Source: Lactobacillus sp. (GTDB lineage: Bacteria > Bacillota > Bacilli > Lactobacillales > Lactobacillaceae). Taken from it: a stretch of 5,300 nt of DNA. Positions 1-4,928 of this stretch are shown here, piece after piece. How positions within the stretch are numbered: position 1 is the first letter of the stretch; each line of letters opens with the position of its first letter. The DNA lies in the NCBI GenBank assembly GCA_003482405.1, contig DMZB01000286.1, forward strand, positions 1-5,300. The letters run 5' to 3'. The notes beneath the pieces were generated by a model, which was given only the letters and a program-made list of their open reading frames with translations, made no database searches and was not told the DNA's origin. The position numbers and the translations under genes are program-made.

Positions 1-154
1 TAATTGCGAAGAAATTGTGTTTACTCATTCAAGACTAGTCAACCATGCTCATAGTGCTGTGGTTACGCCATTGTGAGTGCCCGTGTCTATCTTTCAATTG
101 GGAGCAAGGGCAAGTCAAGACAGCGAAAAGGACAGTGGAAAAATAGAGATAGAT

Positions 155-180
155 GATAGTTAGATAACAAGATAGTTAGA
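155..180 (+). repeat. Pair of 10-bp GATA-type direct repeats, 16 bp apart
   Basis: GATAGTTAGA occurs exactly at 155-164 and 171-180, so the start-to-start distance is 16 bp, about one and a half helical turns. The surrounding bases (143-180) are rich in GAT/GATA steps. The pair lies about 40 bp upstream of the -35 box at 218, a place where an activator or repressor could bind. A similar pair in the opposite orientation, with the same 16-bp spacing, lies at 939-964. The role as a protein binding site is inferred. Confidence 0.5.
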
Positions 181-217
181 AAGACGTTAATCAGTTATGA
201 ACGAGAGATAAAGCTGA

Positions 218-246
218 TTGACATTTGATGAAGAAGATGTTATTAT
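218..246 (+). promoter_or_regulatory. Strong sigma-A promoter with extended -10
   Basis: TTGACA (218-223) is a perfect -35 box. It is followed by a 17-bp spacer and TATTAT (241-246), a five-of-six match to the -10 consensus. TGT at 238-240 supplies the TGn extended -10 element. Transcription should start near 253 and read rightward through a leader of about 375 nt into the XRE gene at 629, and possibly into the replication gene. It is the best promoter I found in the window. Confidence 0.8.
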
Positions 247-283
247 AAAATTAAGGGCGAAAGAAAAGCACCATATCCTCTAA

Positions 284-326
284 GACTTTAGTCCTATCTT
301 TTCTACGACTTTAGTCCTATCTTTTC
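284..326 (+). repeat. Two perfect 20-bp direct repeats in the early leader
   Basis: GACTTTAGTCCTATCTTTTC is present at 284-303 and again at 307-326, separated by TAC, giving a 23-bp period. Each copy starts with the dyad GACT-TT-AGTC, so each half could be a small operator. They begin about 30 nt after the predicted transcription start, so a protein bound here could act as a roadblock, or the repeats could act in the RNA. The CTATCTTT part also recurs at 87-94. The perfect identity suggests selection or recent duplication. The binding partner is unknown. Confidence 0.7.
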
Positions 327-429
327 ATAACATTTTTTGAGTGCTGTAACCATTGGGAGAGTAAGGCTCTATCATTTCTATTTACACAAAAAAATAGAGA
401 AAATACAAACTTTAATCAACTTGTGCTAC

Positions 430-520
430 TATTATATATGTAGAGGGATTAAGAAAGGCACAAAAAATGGTGCTGCCCTCACGTATTATATATGGAGGGA
501 GAAAACCCTAGTCTTCCTCC
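430..520 (+). promoter_or_regulatory. Repeated leader segment with competing hairpins
   Basis: TATTATATATG occurs at 430-440 and 484-494, and each copy is followed within a few bases by GAGGG or GGAGGG. CCCTC at 476-480 can pair with GAGGG at 443-447 or 495-499, while GGAGG at 494-498 can pair with CCTCC at 516-520. These pairings exclude one another, which is the layout expected of a switchable leader RNA. I matched no known riboswitch, and the structure is judged by eye only. The TATTAT boxes could also be weak -10 elements, but no good -35 is correctly spaced. Confidence 0.3.
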
Positions 521-552
521 TGTATAACATAAAATATTCTCCTCTTCCATAT

Positions 553-584
553 AGCCAGGAATGGAAAAACCTGGCTTATGTTTT
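553..584 (+). terminator. Hairpin with weak U-tract ahead of the XRE gene (possible attenuator)
   Basis: AGCCAGG (553-559) pairs perfectly with CCTGGCT (570-576) across a 10-nt A-rich loop. The 3' side runs into TTATGTTTT (576-584), an imperfect U-tract. It lies between the strong promoter and the XRE start, so it could be an inefficient terminator or attenuator that leaves a leader RNA of about 330 nt. It could equally be a stabilising 5' structure. Confidence 0.4.
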
Positions 585-628
585 GAAACAGATATGGAAA
601 AGAGGGGATTTAGGAAAGGAGAAACAGC

Positions 629-865
629 ATGCGAAAACGCAAAGACAAGTATTGGCTGGTTGATAGCGATAAGTTTGACGCCGCACTGGTCAAGGCAGGT
701 GTAAAAAACAAGCATGATCTTGCCGAAAAAGCAAAGTTAGACTACTCAATCCTTACGCATATTTACTCAAGGCCATTAACGCCAAGGAGCATGACAAAGA
801 TTTGTTTGGTGCTTAATGTTTCAGCAGATGACTTGTTCAAACCAGCAACAACAGCAAAAAAATAG
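629..865 (+). CDS. XRE/Cro-type helix-turn-helix regulator, 78 aa
   Basis: This is a small DNA-binding protein, probably a transcriptional regulator of the element. Residues about 14-70 form a compact XRE-type domain: an initial helix (DKFDAALVKAG), a recognition unit (HDLAEKAKLDYSILTHIYS, about 29-47), then TPRSMTKICLVLNVSADDLF, the usual final helices in which the DDLF ending is typical of Cro/CI-like proteins. The N-terminus and tail are basic, and there is no dimerisation or peptidase domain, so it is Cro-like rather than a full CI repressor. The ATG is fixed by AAGGAG at 616-621 with a 7-nt gap. It is the first gene downstream of the promoter at 218-246 and lies 176 bp upstream of the replication gene, so control of replication gene expression is a reasonable inference. 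Its operators may be the repeats at 155-180, 284-326 or 939-964. The family is clear; the target is unknown. Confidence 0.85.
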   Translation: MRKRKDKYWLVDSDKFDAALVKAGVKNKHDLAEKAKLDYSILTHIYSRPLTPRSMTKICLVLNVSADDLFKPATTAKK

Positions 866-887
866 CCGGTGGTTGCAGCCACCAGCT
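856..887 (-). terminator. Intrinsic terminator on the minus strand
   Basis: Read on the minus strand, AGC and GGTGG pair with CCACC and GCT (plus-strand arms 864-866/885-887 and 868-872/879-883, one internal mismatch, 6-nt loop). After one A comes a run of seven T residues (complement of 862-856). This is a good Rho-independent terminator for leftward transcription. On the plus strand the same hairpin has no T-tract, so it should not end the XRE transcript efficiently. No leftward protein gene enters it, which points to a short RNA gene. Confidence 0.6.
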
Positions 888-953
888 AAATGGTGATACG
901 TGATTGCCCACGAAAGAGGCAATGCCGCTTGGAAAGCGGTAAACTATCCATCT
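856..953 (-). ncRNA. Candidate antisense RNA to the replication gene leader, about 97 nt
   Basis: A minus-strand transcript starting near 953 from the promoter at 959-986 would contain three consecutive hairpins. The first is at 925-939 (CCGCTT/AAGCGG), the second at 903-923 (ATTGCC/GGCAAT, 9-nt loop), and the third is the terminator hairpin at 864-887. It would be complementary to the mRNA region between the XRE gene and the replication gene, overlapping the last codons of XRE. Short, highly structured countertranscripts against a rep leader are a known way to control copy number in Gram-positive plasmids. The middle loop contains UUCG, which fits the YUNR pattern seen in many antisense RNA loops. 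The -10 box is only a partial match and no expression data exist, so this is a prediction. Confidence 0.4.
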
Positions 954-981
954 AGTAAACTATCTGTCTGTCTATCCATCT
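939..981 (+). repeat. Direct repeats GTAAACTATC and CTATCCATCT upstream of the replication gene
   Basis: GTAAACTATC occurs at 939-948 and 955-964 (16-bp period), and CTATCCATCT at 944-953 and 972-981. The whole stretch has a rough 4-nt rhythm of CTAT/CTGT/CCAT. The reverse complement of the first unit begins GATAGTT, shared with the pair at 155-180, so the two sets face each other around the XRE gene with equal spacing. They overlap the predicted minus-strand -10 box, so a bound protein would affect that promoter. The binding function is inferred. Confidence 0.5.
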
Positions 982-986
982 GTCAA
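959..986 (-). promoter_or_regulatory. Candidate minus-strand promoter
   Basis: On the minus strand TTGACA (986-981) is a perfect -35 box. It is followed after 16 bp by GATAGT (964-959), which matches four of six -10 bases including the important A2 and T6. There is no TGn element. The predicted start is near 953. The minus-strand terminator about 90 bp further on makes a functional pair plausible. The -10 lies inside the GTAAACTATC repeat, so regulation by a protein binding there is possible. Confidence 0.4.
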
Positions 987-1041
987 TGAATAGATTAACA
1001 CGTTCTTTTCTTGATGGCAAGACTTGAAAAGGACTTATTAA

Positions 1042-3225
1042 ATGTTATACACACAAATTGGATTCAAAAACAGAACCATGGAAGCATTACCATCAGCAAC
1101 AACAGATTTTGAACAGTTAAAAGCAATGGCTAAAAATCCACAACAAGCAAACGTGGACGAAAACACAGTCGGCAATTTCAAAGCTAACCAATTGCAGTAC
1201 ATCGTGGCAGGTGAGTTGGAAAATGGACGCAGAGCCAATGATGCTTATCACAACTGCTCTCTGATTCTTGTTGATTTCGACGAGATCAGCGATGAGCAAC
1301 AATTTGTAAACAAGGTAGCAGCAACATTCAGCCATGTTGAATACATTTTATGGCCCAGCATTTCATATGGATTCAAGGGCATTAGATATCATTTGGCGAT
1401 TGACCCGTCTCGGCCGATGAAGGATAAGGCTGAAAAAACATCAGTCATTGGTGTAATTAATCAGTTGCTGGGCATTCAATCCGACGAAGCCATGGCAACT
1501 TGGGTCCAAATGTTCTCATCGCCATGTGTGACGCCAGCGAACTCAGGAAAGATTATTGTTCACGATGGGAAAAAGTTTGACGTTGACAAAGCAATCAAGA
1601 ATTACAAGCCAGAGGATGACATGACTAAAATCATGGCATACTACCGTGTCCAAAAACAGGAACAGGACAATAACAAGTCTCATCATCCAATTTCTCAAGA
1701 GGTTGCGCTACCAATCATTGCAAAATGGGCGACTAAGAATCAAGACAAATTGAACAGCGAGCTCGAATTTACCAAAGTTATCCGCTTTCTGGTTGAAGAG
1801 CAAAACGAAGGACGACTGTCAGGCAAGACTGTAGATGCCGCTGGAACGATTTTAGCTTTAGACAATCAGGACTGGGCAATCAGAAATGCTGACAAGATTG
1901 CGGCTCAAAGAAAAGAACACTTGCAGCCGAACAAACTGACATTCAACCAATTCTTTGGGAGTAGTCAAGAACCAAAATGGGTTATCACAACGGACAAAGG
2001 TCAGCCAGTGAGTGGGTCATCAGCCAACGTCGACGAATGGTTAAAATGGGCAGTAAGCAATGGCAAGACAGAGCTCAAATCACTGAGATTCAATGAATTC
2101 TCAAATCAATACGAAGTTGAAAATGGTCAAGGCACACACAATCTTACTGACCGTGACGTTAGGCAGATTGGGCAAGATGTTCAGCGAATCAGCAAGATCA
2201 ACCCAACCAAAGATGCATTATTCGATGGCGTGTACCAGTTTGGTGACGAAAACAGTTACAATCCTGTTGTTGATCTAATCACTAAAACAAAATGGGATGG
2301 AAAAAAGAGAATCAGCACTGTTTTCATTGACTATTTGGGCGCTGAAGACAGCCAATACACACGAAAAATAAGCAGGGTATGGATGCTGGCCCTAGTTAAT
2401 AGAATTATTAATCCAGGAGCAAGCGCTGATGTTACGCCAATCCTAATCGGGAAACAAGGCATCGGCAAGAGCACTTTAGCCAAACGTTTAGCTCTGTCCG
2501 ATGATTATTATTCTGATTCATTAAGAGATATGGCTGGAAATAAGGATGAATTATCGAAATTGGCAGGCAAAACGGTAGTGGAATTGGGCGAACTAGCCAG
2601 CATGAAAAAGTCTACCATCGAGGATGTTAAGGCTTTCATCTCAAAGACCATCGATGAATTTCGGCCAGCGTATGGTCGGACTGTTGAATCATATAAGCGC
2701 ACGGCTTCATTTATTGGGACCTCTAATTCATCTGATGTGCTCACTGACAGCACAGGAAACCGCAGATTTTGGCCGATTGAGTGTGGAGAACAAGAAGCAA
2801 AAAAAGACGTGTTCTCACTGTCAGATGGTGATGATGAAATCAAGCAGATGTACGCTGAGGCTTATCAAGCGGTTATGAATGGCGAGCATACCTACCTTGA
2901 CCACAATGAGATTGCGGAGTTCAGCGGTATTCAAAGAAACTTTGAAAAATACGATGTTTACAAGGAAGCACTAGAAAAAGTGCTTGGTGTAATTGAGTAC
3001 AATGGAAGTGTGGATGGTAAAGTGGAGCCAATCAGCAAAGATGACCTTTCAGACAAGGTCTGGGACTTTGTGAAAGATTCAGATGAAGCAGATGGCATGA
3101 AAGTCAGCTATGCCGCAACACGAAGCCACGTCACCAAGTTGATGGGTGCGTCACAGAGATGGTCAGAGAAGCGAGTAGGACCCAAGAATGGTCACCGAGA
3201 AAGAATGTATGTGTTCAATAAATAA
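1042..3225 (+). CDS. Replication protein: primase-like N-terminus fused to VapE/VirE-family ATPase, 727 aa
   Basis: This is probably the initiator and primase-helicase of the element. Residues about 65-125 resemble an archaeo-eukaryotic-type primase (PrimPol) core, with LILVDFDE giving a DxD metal motif (D78, D80) and GIRYH giving the second motif with H117. Residues about 410-585 are a clear virulence-associated E P-loop domain: Walker A GKQGIGKST (470-478), a Walker B-like VVELGEL (512-518), and a sensor/arginine region FIGTSNSSDVLTDSTGNRRF (557-576). The middle part (about 200-400) and the C-terminal part (about 620-727, possibly a winged helix for DNA binding) are less clear. The start is supported by AAAAGGA at 1027-1033 with an 8-nt gap; a later ATG at 1078 lacks this. 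A strong terminator follows, then an iteron array, as expected when a replication protein acts on an origin next to its own gene. The VapE call is firm; the primase activity is inferred from motifs, and the third catalytic motif was not located with certainty. Confidence 0.9.
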   Translation: MLYTQIGFKNRTMEALPSATTDFEQLKAMAKNPQQANVDENTVGNFKANQLQYIVAGELENGRRANDAYHNCSLILVDFDEISDEQQFVNKVAATFSHVEYILWPSISYGFKGIRYHLAIDPSRPMKDKAEKTSVIGVINQLLGIQSDEAMATWVQMFSSPCVTPANSGKIIVHDGKKFDVDKAIKNYKPEDDMTKIMAYYRVQKQEQDNNKSHHPISQEVALPIIAKWATKNQDKLNSELEFTKVIRFLVEEQNEGRLSGKTVDAAGTILALDNQDWAIRNADKIAAQRKEHLQPNKLTFNQFFGSSQEPKWVITTDKGQPVSGSSANVDEWLKWAVSNGKTELKSLRFNEFSNQYEVENGQGTHNLTDRDVRQIGQDVQRISKINPTKDALFDGVYQFGDENSYNPVVDLITKTKWDGKKRISTVFIDYLGAEDSQYTRKISRVWMLALVNRIINPGASADVTPILIGKQGIGKSTLAKRLALSDDYYSDSLRDMAGNKDELSKLAGKTVVELGELASMKKSTIEDVKAFISKTIDEFRPAYGRTVESYKRTASFIGTSNSSDVLTDSTGNRRFWPIECGEQEAKKDVFSLSDGDDEIKQMYAEAYQAVMNGEHTYLDHNEIAEFSGIQRNFEKYDVYKEALEKVLGVIEYNGSVDGKVEPISKDDLSDKVWDFVKDSDEADGMKVSYAATRSHVTKLMGASQRWSEKRVGPKNGHRERMYVFNK

Positions 3226-3245
3226 AATAGCATAGACCAATAGTC

Positions 3246-3281
3246 AAAGCAGAGGTACCTTCTCGTACCCCTGCTTTTTTT
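3246..3281 (+). terminator. Strong intrinsic terminator after the replication gene
   Basis: AAAGCAG (3246-3252) pairs with CTGCTTT (3271-3277) and GGTAC (3254-3258) with GTACC (3265-3269). There is one A-C mismatch between the two blocks and a CTTCTC loop. The 3' side continues into a run of seven T residues (3275-3281). It lies 20 bp after the stop codon and insulates the origin region from read-through. Confidence 0.9.
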
Positions 3282-3372
3282 ATGTCCTGATTAAGTCAGC
3301 ATCAACATCATCAACAACAGTGTTAATTAATGAGCATGAATAAAAGTCAGAAAAAATGACAAATGAAGATGA

Positions 3373-3795
3373 CCAAGGTGTCCAACTTGGTGTCCAAGGT
3401 GTCCAACTTGGTGTCCAACACTTGGACACCACCTCAGCCTTACTGTCACAAGAGATACAGCTCGGTGTCCAGGTGTCCAGGTCAATTTCGTAAACTTTAT
3501 AAATCGAGGGGGAACTTGGCTGTTGCTGACGTGGTGTGGTAGTTTCCCCACGGATTTGAAAGTGTTGGTGTTTTTGCTTGGACACCGTGGACACCAGGGG
3601 TTCAGCCTTACTCGCACAAGGGATTTCGGTGTCCAAGTGGTGTCCAGAAGATTTGGACACCAAACGGCAATAATCGCTGTGTCCTTAGAGACTGTAGGCG
3701 TATCGGTGTCCAGTTGGTGTCCAGTCAGTGTCCAGTCAGTGTCCATAAAAGTTGGACACCAAGTCAAAAATGTTGGACACCAGCAAATTATGTCC
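3373..3795. repeat. Iteron array: 19 exact GTGTCC/GGACAC units in both orientations
   Basis: GTGTCC starts at 3378, 3390, 3399, 3411, 3465, 3473, 3629, 3640, 3679, 3706, 3717, 3728 and 3739. Its complement GGACAC starts at 3424, 3580, 3589, 3655, 3754 and 3775. A degenerate ATGTCC lies at 3790. The fullest form is TTGG-TGT-CCAA, an interrupted dyad with an asymmetric centre. At 3373-3414 a 21-bp unit is perfectly duplicated. Many spacings are near one or two helical turns (11, 11, 11 and 21 bp), so bound proteins would line up on one face of the DNA. The likely ligand is the 727-aa protein encoded just upstream. Confidence 0.85.
3424..3647 (+). repeat. Duplicated origin module, about 60 bp, copies about 168 bp apart
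   Basis: The first copy (3424-3480) and the second (3589-3647) share the same order: a GGACACC iteron, TCAGCCTTACT (3434-3444 and 3602-3612, identical), a CACAAG-GAT block, and then two closely spaced GTGTCC iterons. They differ by small substitutions and indels. The non-iteron core is conserved along with the iterons, so it may be a second recognition element. The origin may have grown by internal duplication. Confidence 0.65.
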
Positions 3796-3815
3796 AGAGT
3801 CTATAGATTGTGATT

Positions 3816-3971
3816 ATGTTATCAATGTCAGCAGAGCAGAACTCACATCCTGCCAGTTTTAACACGGCATTAAGCCATAGGAACAAGGCGCAGCTGGTTG
3901 ACTTGTTTGTATACCATTTGGTTTTGAGCATTTTAGTCATCATCAGCACTATAAATGTTAAGAAAAGGTAA
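3816..3971 (+). CDS. Possible 51-aa small membrane peptide (doubtful)
   Basis: An ATG at 3816 opens a 51-codon frame ending at TAA 3969-3971. Its C-terminal half, about residues 27-46 (LVDLFVYHLVLSILVIISTI), is hydrophobic enough to span a membrane and is followed by the basic tail NVKKR. A second in-frame ATG is at 3825. There is no recognisable ribosome binding site before either start and no clear promoter, and the frame lies in the presumed origin flank. I do not recognise the sequence. It may be a chance open frame in AT-rich DNA. Confidence 0.2.
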   Translation: MLSMSAEQNSHPASFNTALSHRNKAQLVDLFVYHLVLSILVIISTINVKKR

Positions 3972-4005
3972 AGAAATAAAAAATATTTTTGAGCTATTTT
4001 TCAAG

Positions 4006-4033
4006 AATGCCGATATGAAGGCATTGCTATTTT
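4006..4033 (+). terminator. Small hairpin in the AT-rich flank, weak terminator-like
   Basis: AATGCC (4006-4011) pairs with GGCATT (4020-4025) across an 8-nt loop, followed by GCTATTTT. The stem is short and the T-tract imperfect, so it may be a weak terminator for anything transcribed across 3816-3971, or a structural element of the origin. Confidence 0.25.
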
Positions 4034-4099
4034 GCTCACAATATTTTTCATGTTTCGATAGACTATATTACCTAACGTAGACGAGGGAAGACATAAAAA

Positions 4100-4128
4100 A
4101 TCAATCTTATCTGCAAAAGTTGTATAAT
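4100..4128 (+). promoter_or_regulatory. Promoter of the HNH operon (TATAAT)
   Basis: TATAAT at 4123-4128 is a perfect -10 box, 36 bp upstream of the HNH start codon. No good -35 hexamer is present: the bases at 4100-4105 (ATCAAT, 17-bp spacing) match poorly. Transcription would start near 4135, giving a short leader of about 30 nt. The poor -35 suggests low basal activity or a need for an activator. Confidence 0.5.
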
Positions 4129-4163
4129 GTGTATGTAGTAAAAATGGAATAGGAGATAATTTT

Positions 4164-4718
4164 ATGATAGATTTAGGAACAGAAAAGATTAACAGCAGCA
4201 GCATAGTTTTAATGGAAAGTAGTTATCAGAATTTATATGCCGATTTCGAGGGCAATATTTACAGACGCACCAAGCATGGCATGAAGCGTGTTCCTACATT
4301 TGTCAATAATTCTGGGTACGAGCTGGTTCAGTTCAAAAAAGATAACGGTAAATACACGGCAACAACTGTTCAACGTGTCGTTGCAAGTGCCTGGTTACCT
4401 AATCCACAGCATTTATCAGATGTTGATCACATTGACGACAACAAGTTAAATAATGCAGTCAGCAATTTGCAGTGGCTAAGTCACAGAGACAACCTGATGA
4501 AAAGTCACCGGTTCCATTCATTGGCAGGACATGGTTCACCCGTGGTTGGTCGCAAGGTTATTAAGGTTAGCAAGGGTGGAAAGAAAAAGACATATCGTTC
4601 AATTTCAGCCGCAGCCAGAGACAATGACTTATCATTTTCATCGGTTCGTGGCAGTGCTAACCACCAGATGACGTTGGACAGACCTTACTATTTTGAATTT
4701 GCACAGGAGGACATGTAA
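4164..4718 (+). CDS. HNH homing-type endonuclease, 184 aa
   Basis: This is a free-standing endonuclease of the phage homing type. Residues about 24-75 resemble the NUMOD4-like lead-in (YADFEGNIYRR, then VNNSGYELVQF). The nuclease core is VDHIDDNKLNNAVSNLQWL (87-105), an HNH_3-like motif with H89 and the N97/N101 region, followed by HRDN. Q70 in VQRVV stands where many relatives have His (VHRLV). Residues about 131-165 (KVIKVSKGGKKKTYRSISAAARDN onward, ending near SSVRG) look like a NUMOD1 DNA-binding helix-turn-helix. AGGAG at 4151-4155 with an 8-nt gap supports the ATG at 4164. It opens an operon with the membrane protein and the 3' partial gene. Such genes are common selfish passengers in phage genomes, and a role in packaging or in excluding rival elements is possible but not shown. 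Confidence 0.85.
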   Translation: MIDLGTEKINSSSIVLMESSYQNLYADFEGNIYRRTKHGMKRVPTFVNNSGYELVQFKKDNGKYTATTVQRVVASAWLPNPQHLSDVDHIDDNKLNNAVSNLQWLSHRDNLMKSHRFHSLAGHGSPVVGRKVIKVSKGGKKKTYRSISAAARDNDLSFSSVRGSANHQMTLDRPYYFEFAQEDM

Positions 4719-4721
4719 AAA

Positions 4722-4928
4722 ATGAAAAATGAAAAAATTGGTTTTGGTGATGTTCTGATTTATTCCCTGCTTTTGATTTTGTCGATGAAAGTGACTGGAA
4801 TTATCGGCGGAAGCTGGGCCACAATTTACAATTTTAGTATTTTCGTTCTTACCTATCTATTTATCTATTTCGTTATTGACGTGATTATCAAAGTTATCAC
4901 AGCTGCTATCGAAAAGCGTGATGAGTAA
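4722..4928 (+). CDS. Small membrane protein with two predicted helices, 68 aa
   Basis: I do not recognise a family. After a short charged N-terminus (MKNEKIGFGD), residues about 11-31 and 36-60 are strongly hydrophobic and should span the membrane twice, separated by a GGSW-type turn; the tail IEKRDE is charged. The likely orientation is both ends in the cytoplasm. The ribosome site AGGAGG (4705-4710) lies inside the end of the HNH gene, 11 nt before this ATG, and only 3 bases separate the HNH stop from this start, so translation is probably coupled. No lysin is nearby, so a holin assignment is not supported. It may serve as a membrane anchor or exclusion protein, but nothing in the sequence shows this. 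Confidence 0.7.
   Translation: MKNEKIGFGDVLIYSLLLILSMKVTGIIGGSWATIYNFSIFVLTYLFIYFVIDVIIKVITAAIEKRDE

Larger units (their letters stand above)
1..628. other. Non-coding regulatory region upstream of the XRE gene
   Basis: No convincing gene lies in this stretch. Reading frame 2 is open from base 2 to a TGA at 74-76, and again from a GTG at 77 to a TAG at 161-163. Either could be the worn C-terminal end of an upstream gene, but neither has a recognisable sequence or ribosome binding site. The rest holds repeats, one strong promoter and a long leader, listed separately. A perfect 8-bp palindrome, GACTAGTC, sits at 33-40; its arms match those inside the 20-bp repeats at 284-326. The minus strand is interrupted by stops in the first 100 bases. 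Confidence 0.6.
3282..4122. other. Probable replication origin region, no well-supported gene
   Basis: This stretch of about 840 bp separates the replication gene from the next operon. It consists of an AT-rich left flank (about 3300-3372, including ATCAAC simple repeats), an iteron array (3373-3795) and an AT-rich right flank (about 3943-4070, with the motif AATATTTTT at 3982-3990 and 4040-4048) that could be the unwinding element. Iterons beside AT-rich DNA, immediately downstream of a primase-helicase gene, match the known layout of SaPI-type satellite origins. I found no exact DnaA box, which would fit an initiator encoded by the element. Long open frames across the array on both strands (for example 3280-3767 minus and 3523-3813 plus) are by-products of the repeats. 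Origin function is inferred. Confidence 0.65.

Noticed and set aside
337..663. Open frame of 108 codons starting at TTG
   Set aside because: It has a poor start codon, no ribosome site and a composition unlike a folded protein, and it overlaps the well-supported XRE gene in another frame.
903..956. tRNA-Ser(GGA)-like anticodon arm (924-940, loop TTGGAAA) with a D-arm-like hairpin before it
   Set aside because: There is no acceptor stem and no T-arm with GTTCGA downstream. The hairpins are better explained as leader or antisense RNA structure.
2508..2843. Minus-strand open frame of 111 codons inside the replication gene
   Set aside because: It is a shadow of the strongly conserved VapE coding frame, with no promoter or ribosome site.
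3373..3795. CRISPR array
   Set aside because: The units are only 6-11 bp, occur in both orientations and lack uniform spacers.
3280..3813. Long open frames across the iteron array on both strands, with WTP-type repeats
   Set aside because: They arise because the GGTGTCCA unit lacks stops in those frames. The proteins are low-complexity, have no ribosome sites and overlap one another on both strands.
3898..3955. Possible promoter with TTGACT at 3898 and TATAAA at 3950
   Set aside because: The two boxes are far too distant to work together, and neither has a partner at the right spacing.
4001..4204. Minus-strand open frame of 67 codons
   Set aside because: It overlaps the promoter and start of the HNH gene, covers AT-rich DNA and has no ribosome site or recognisable sequence.
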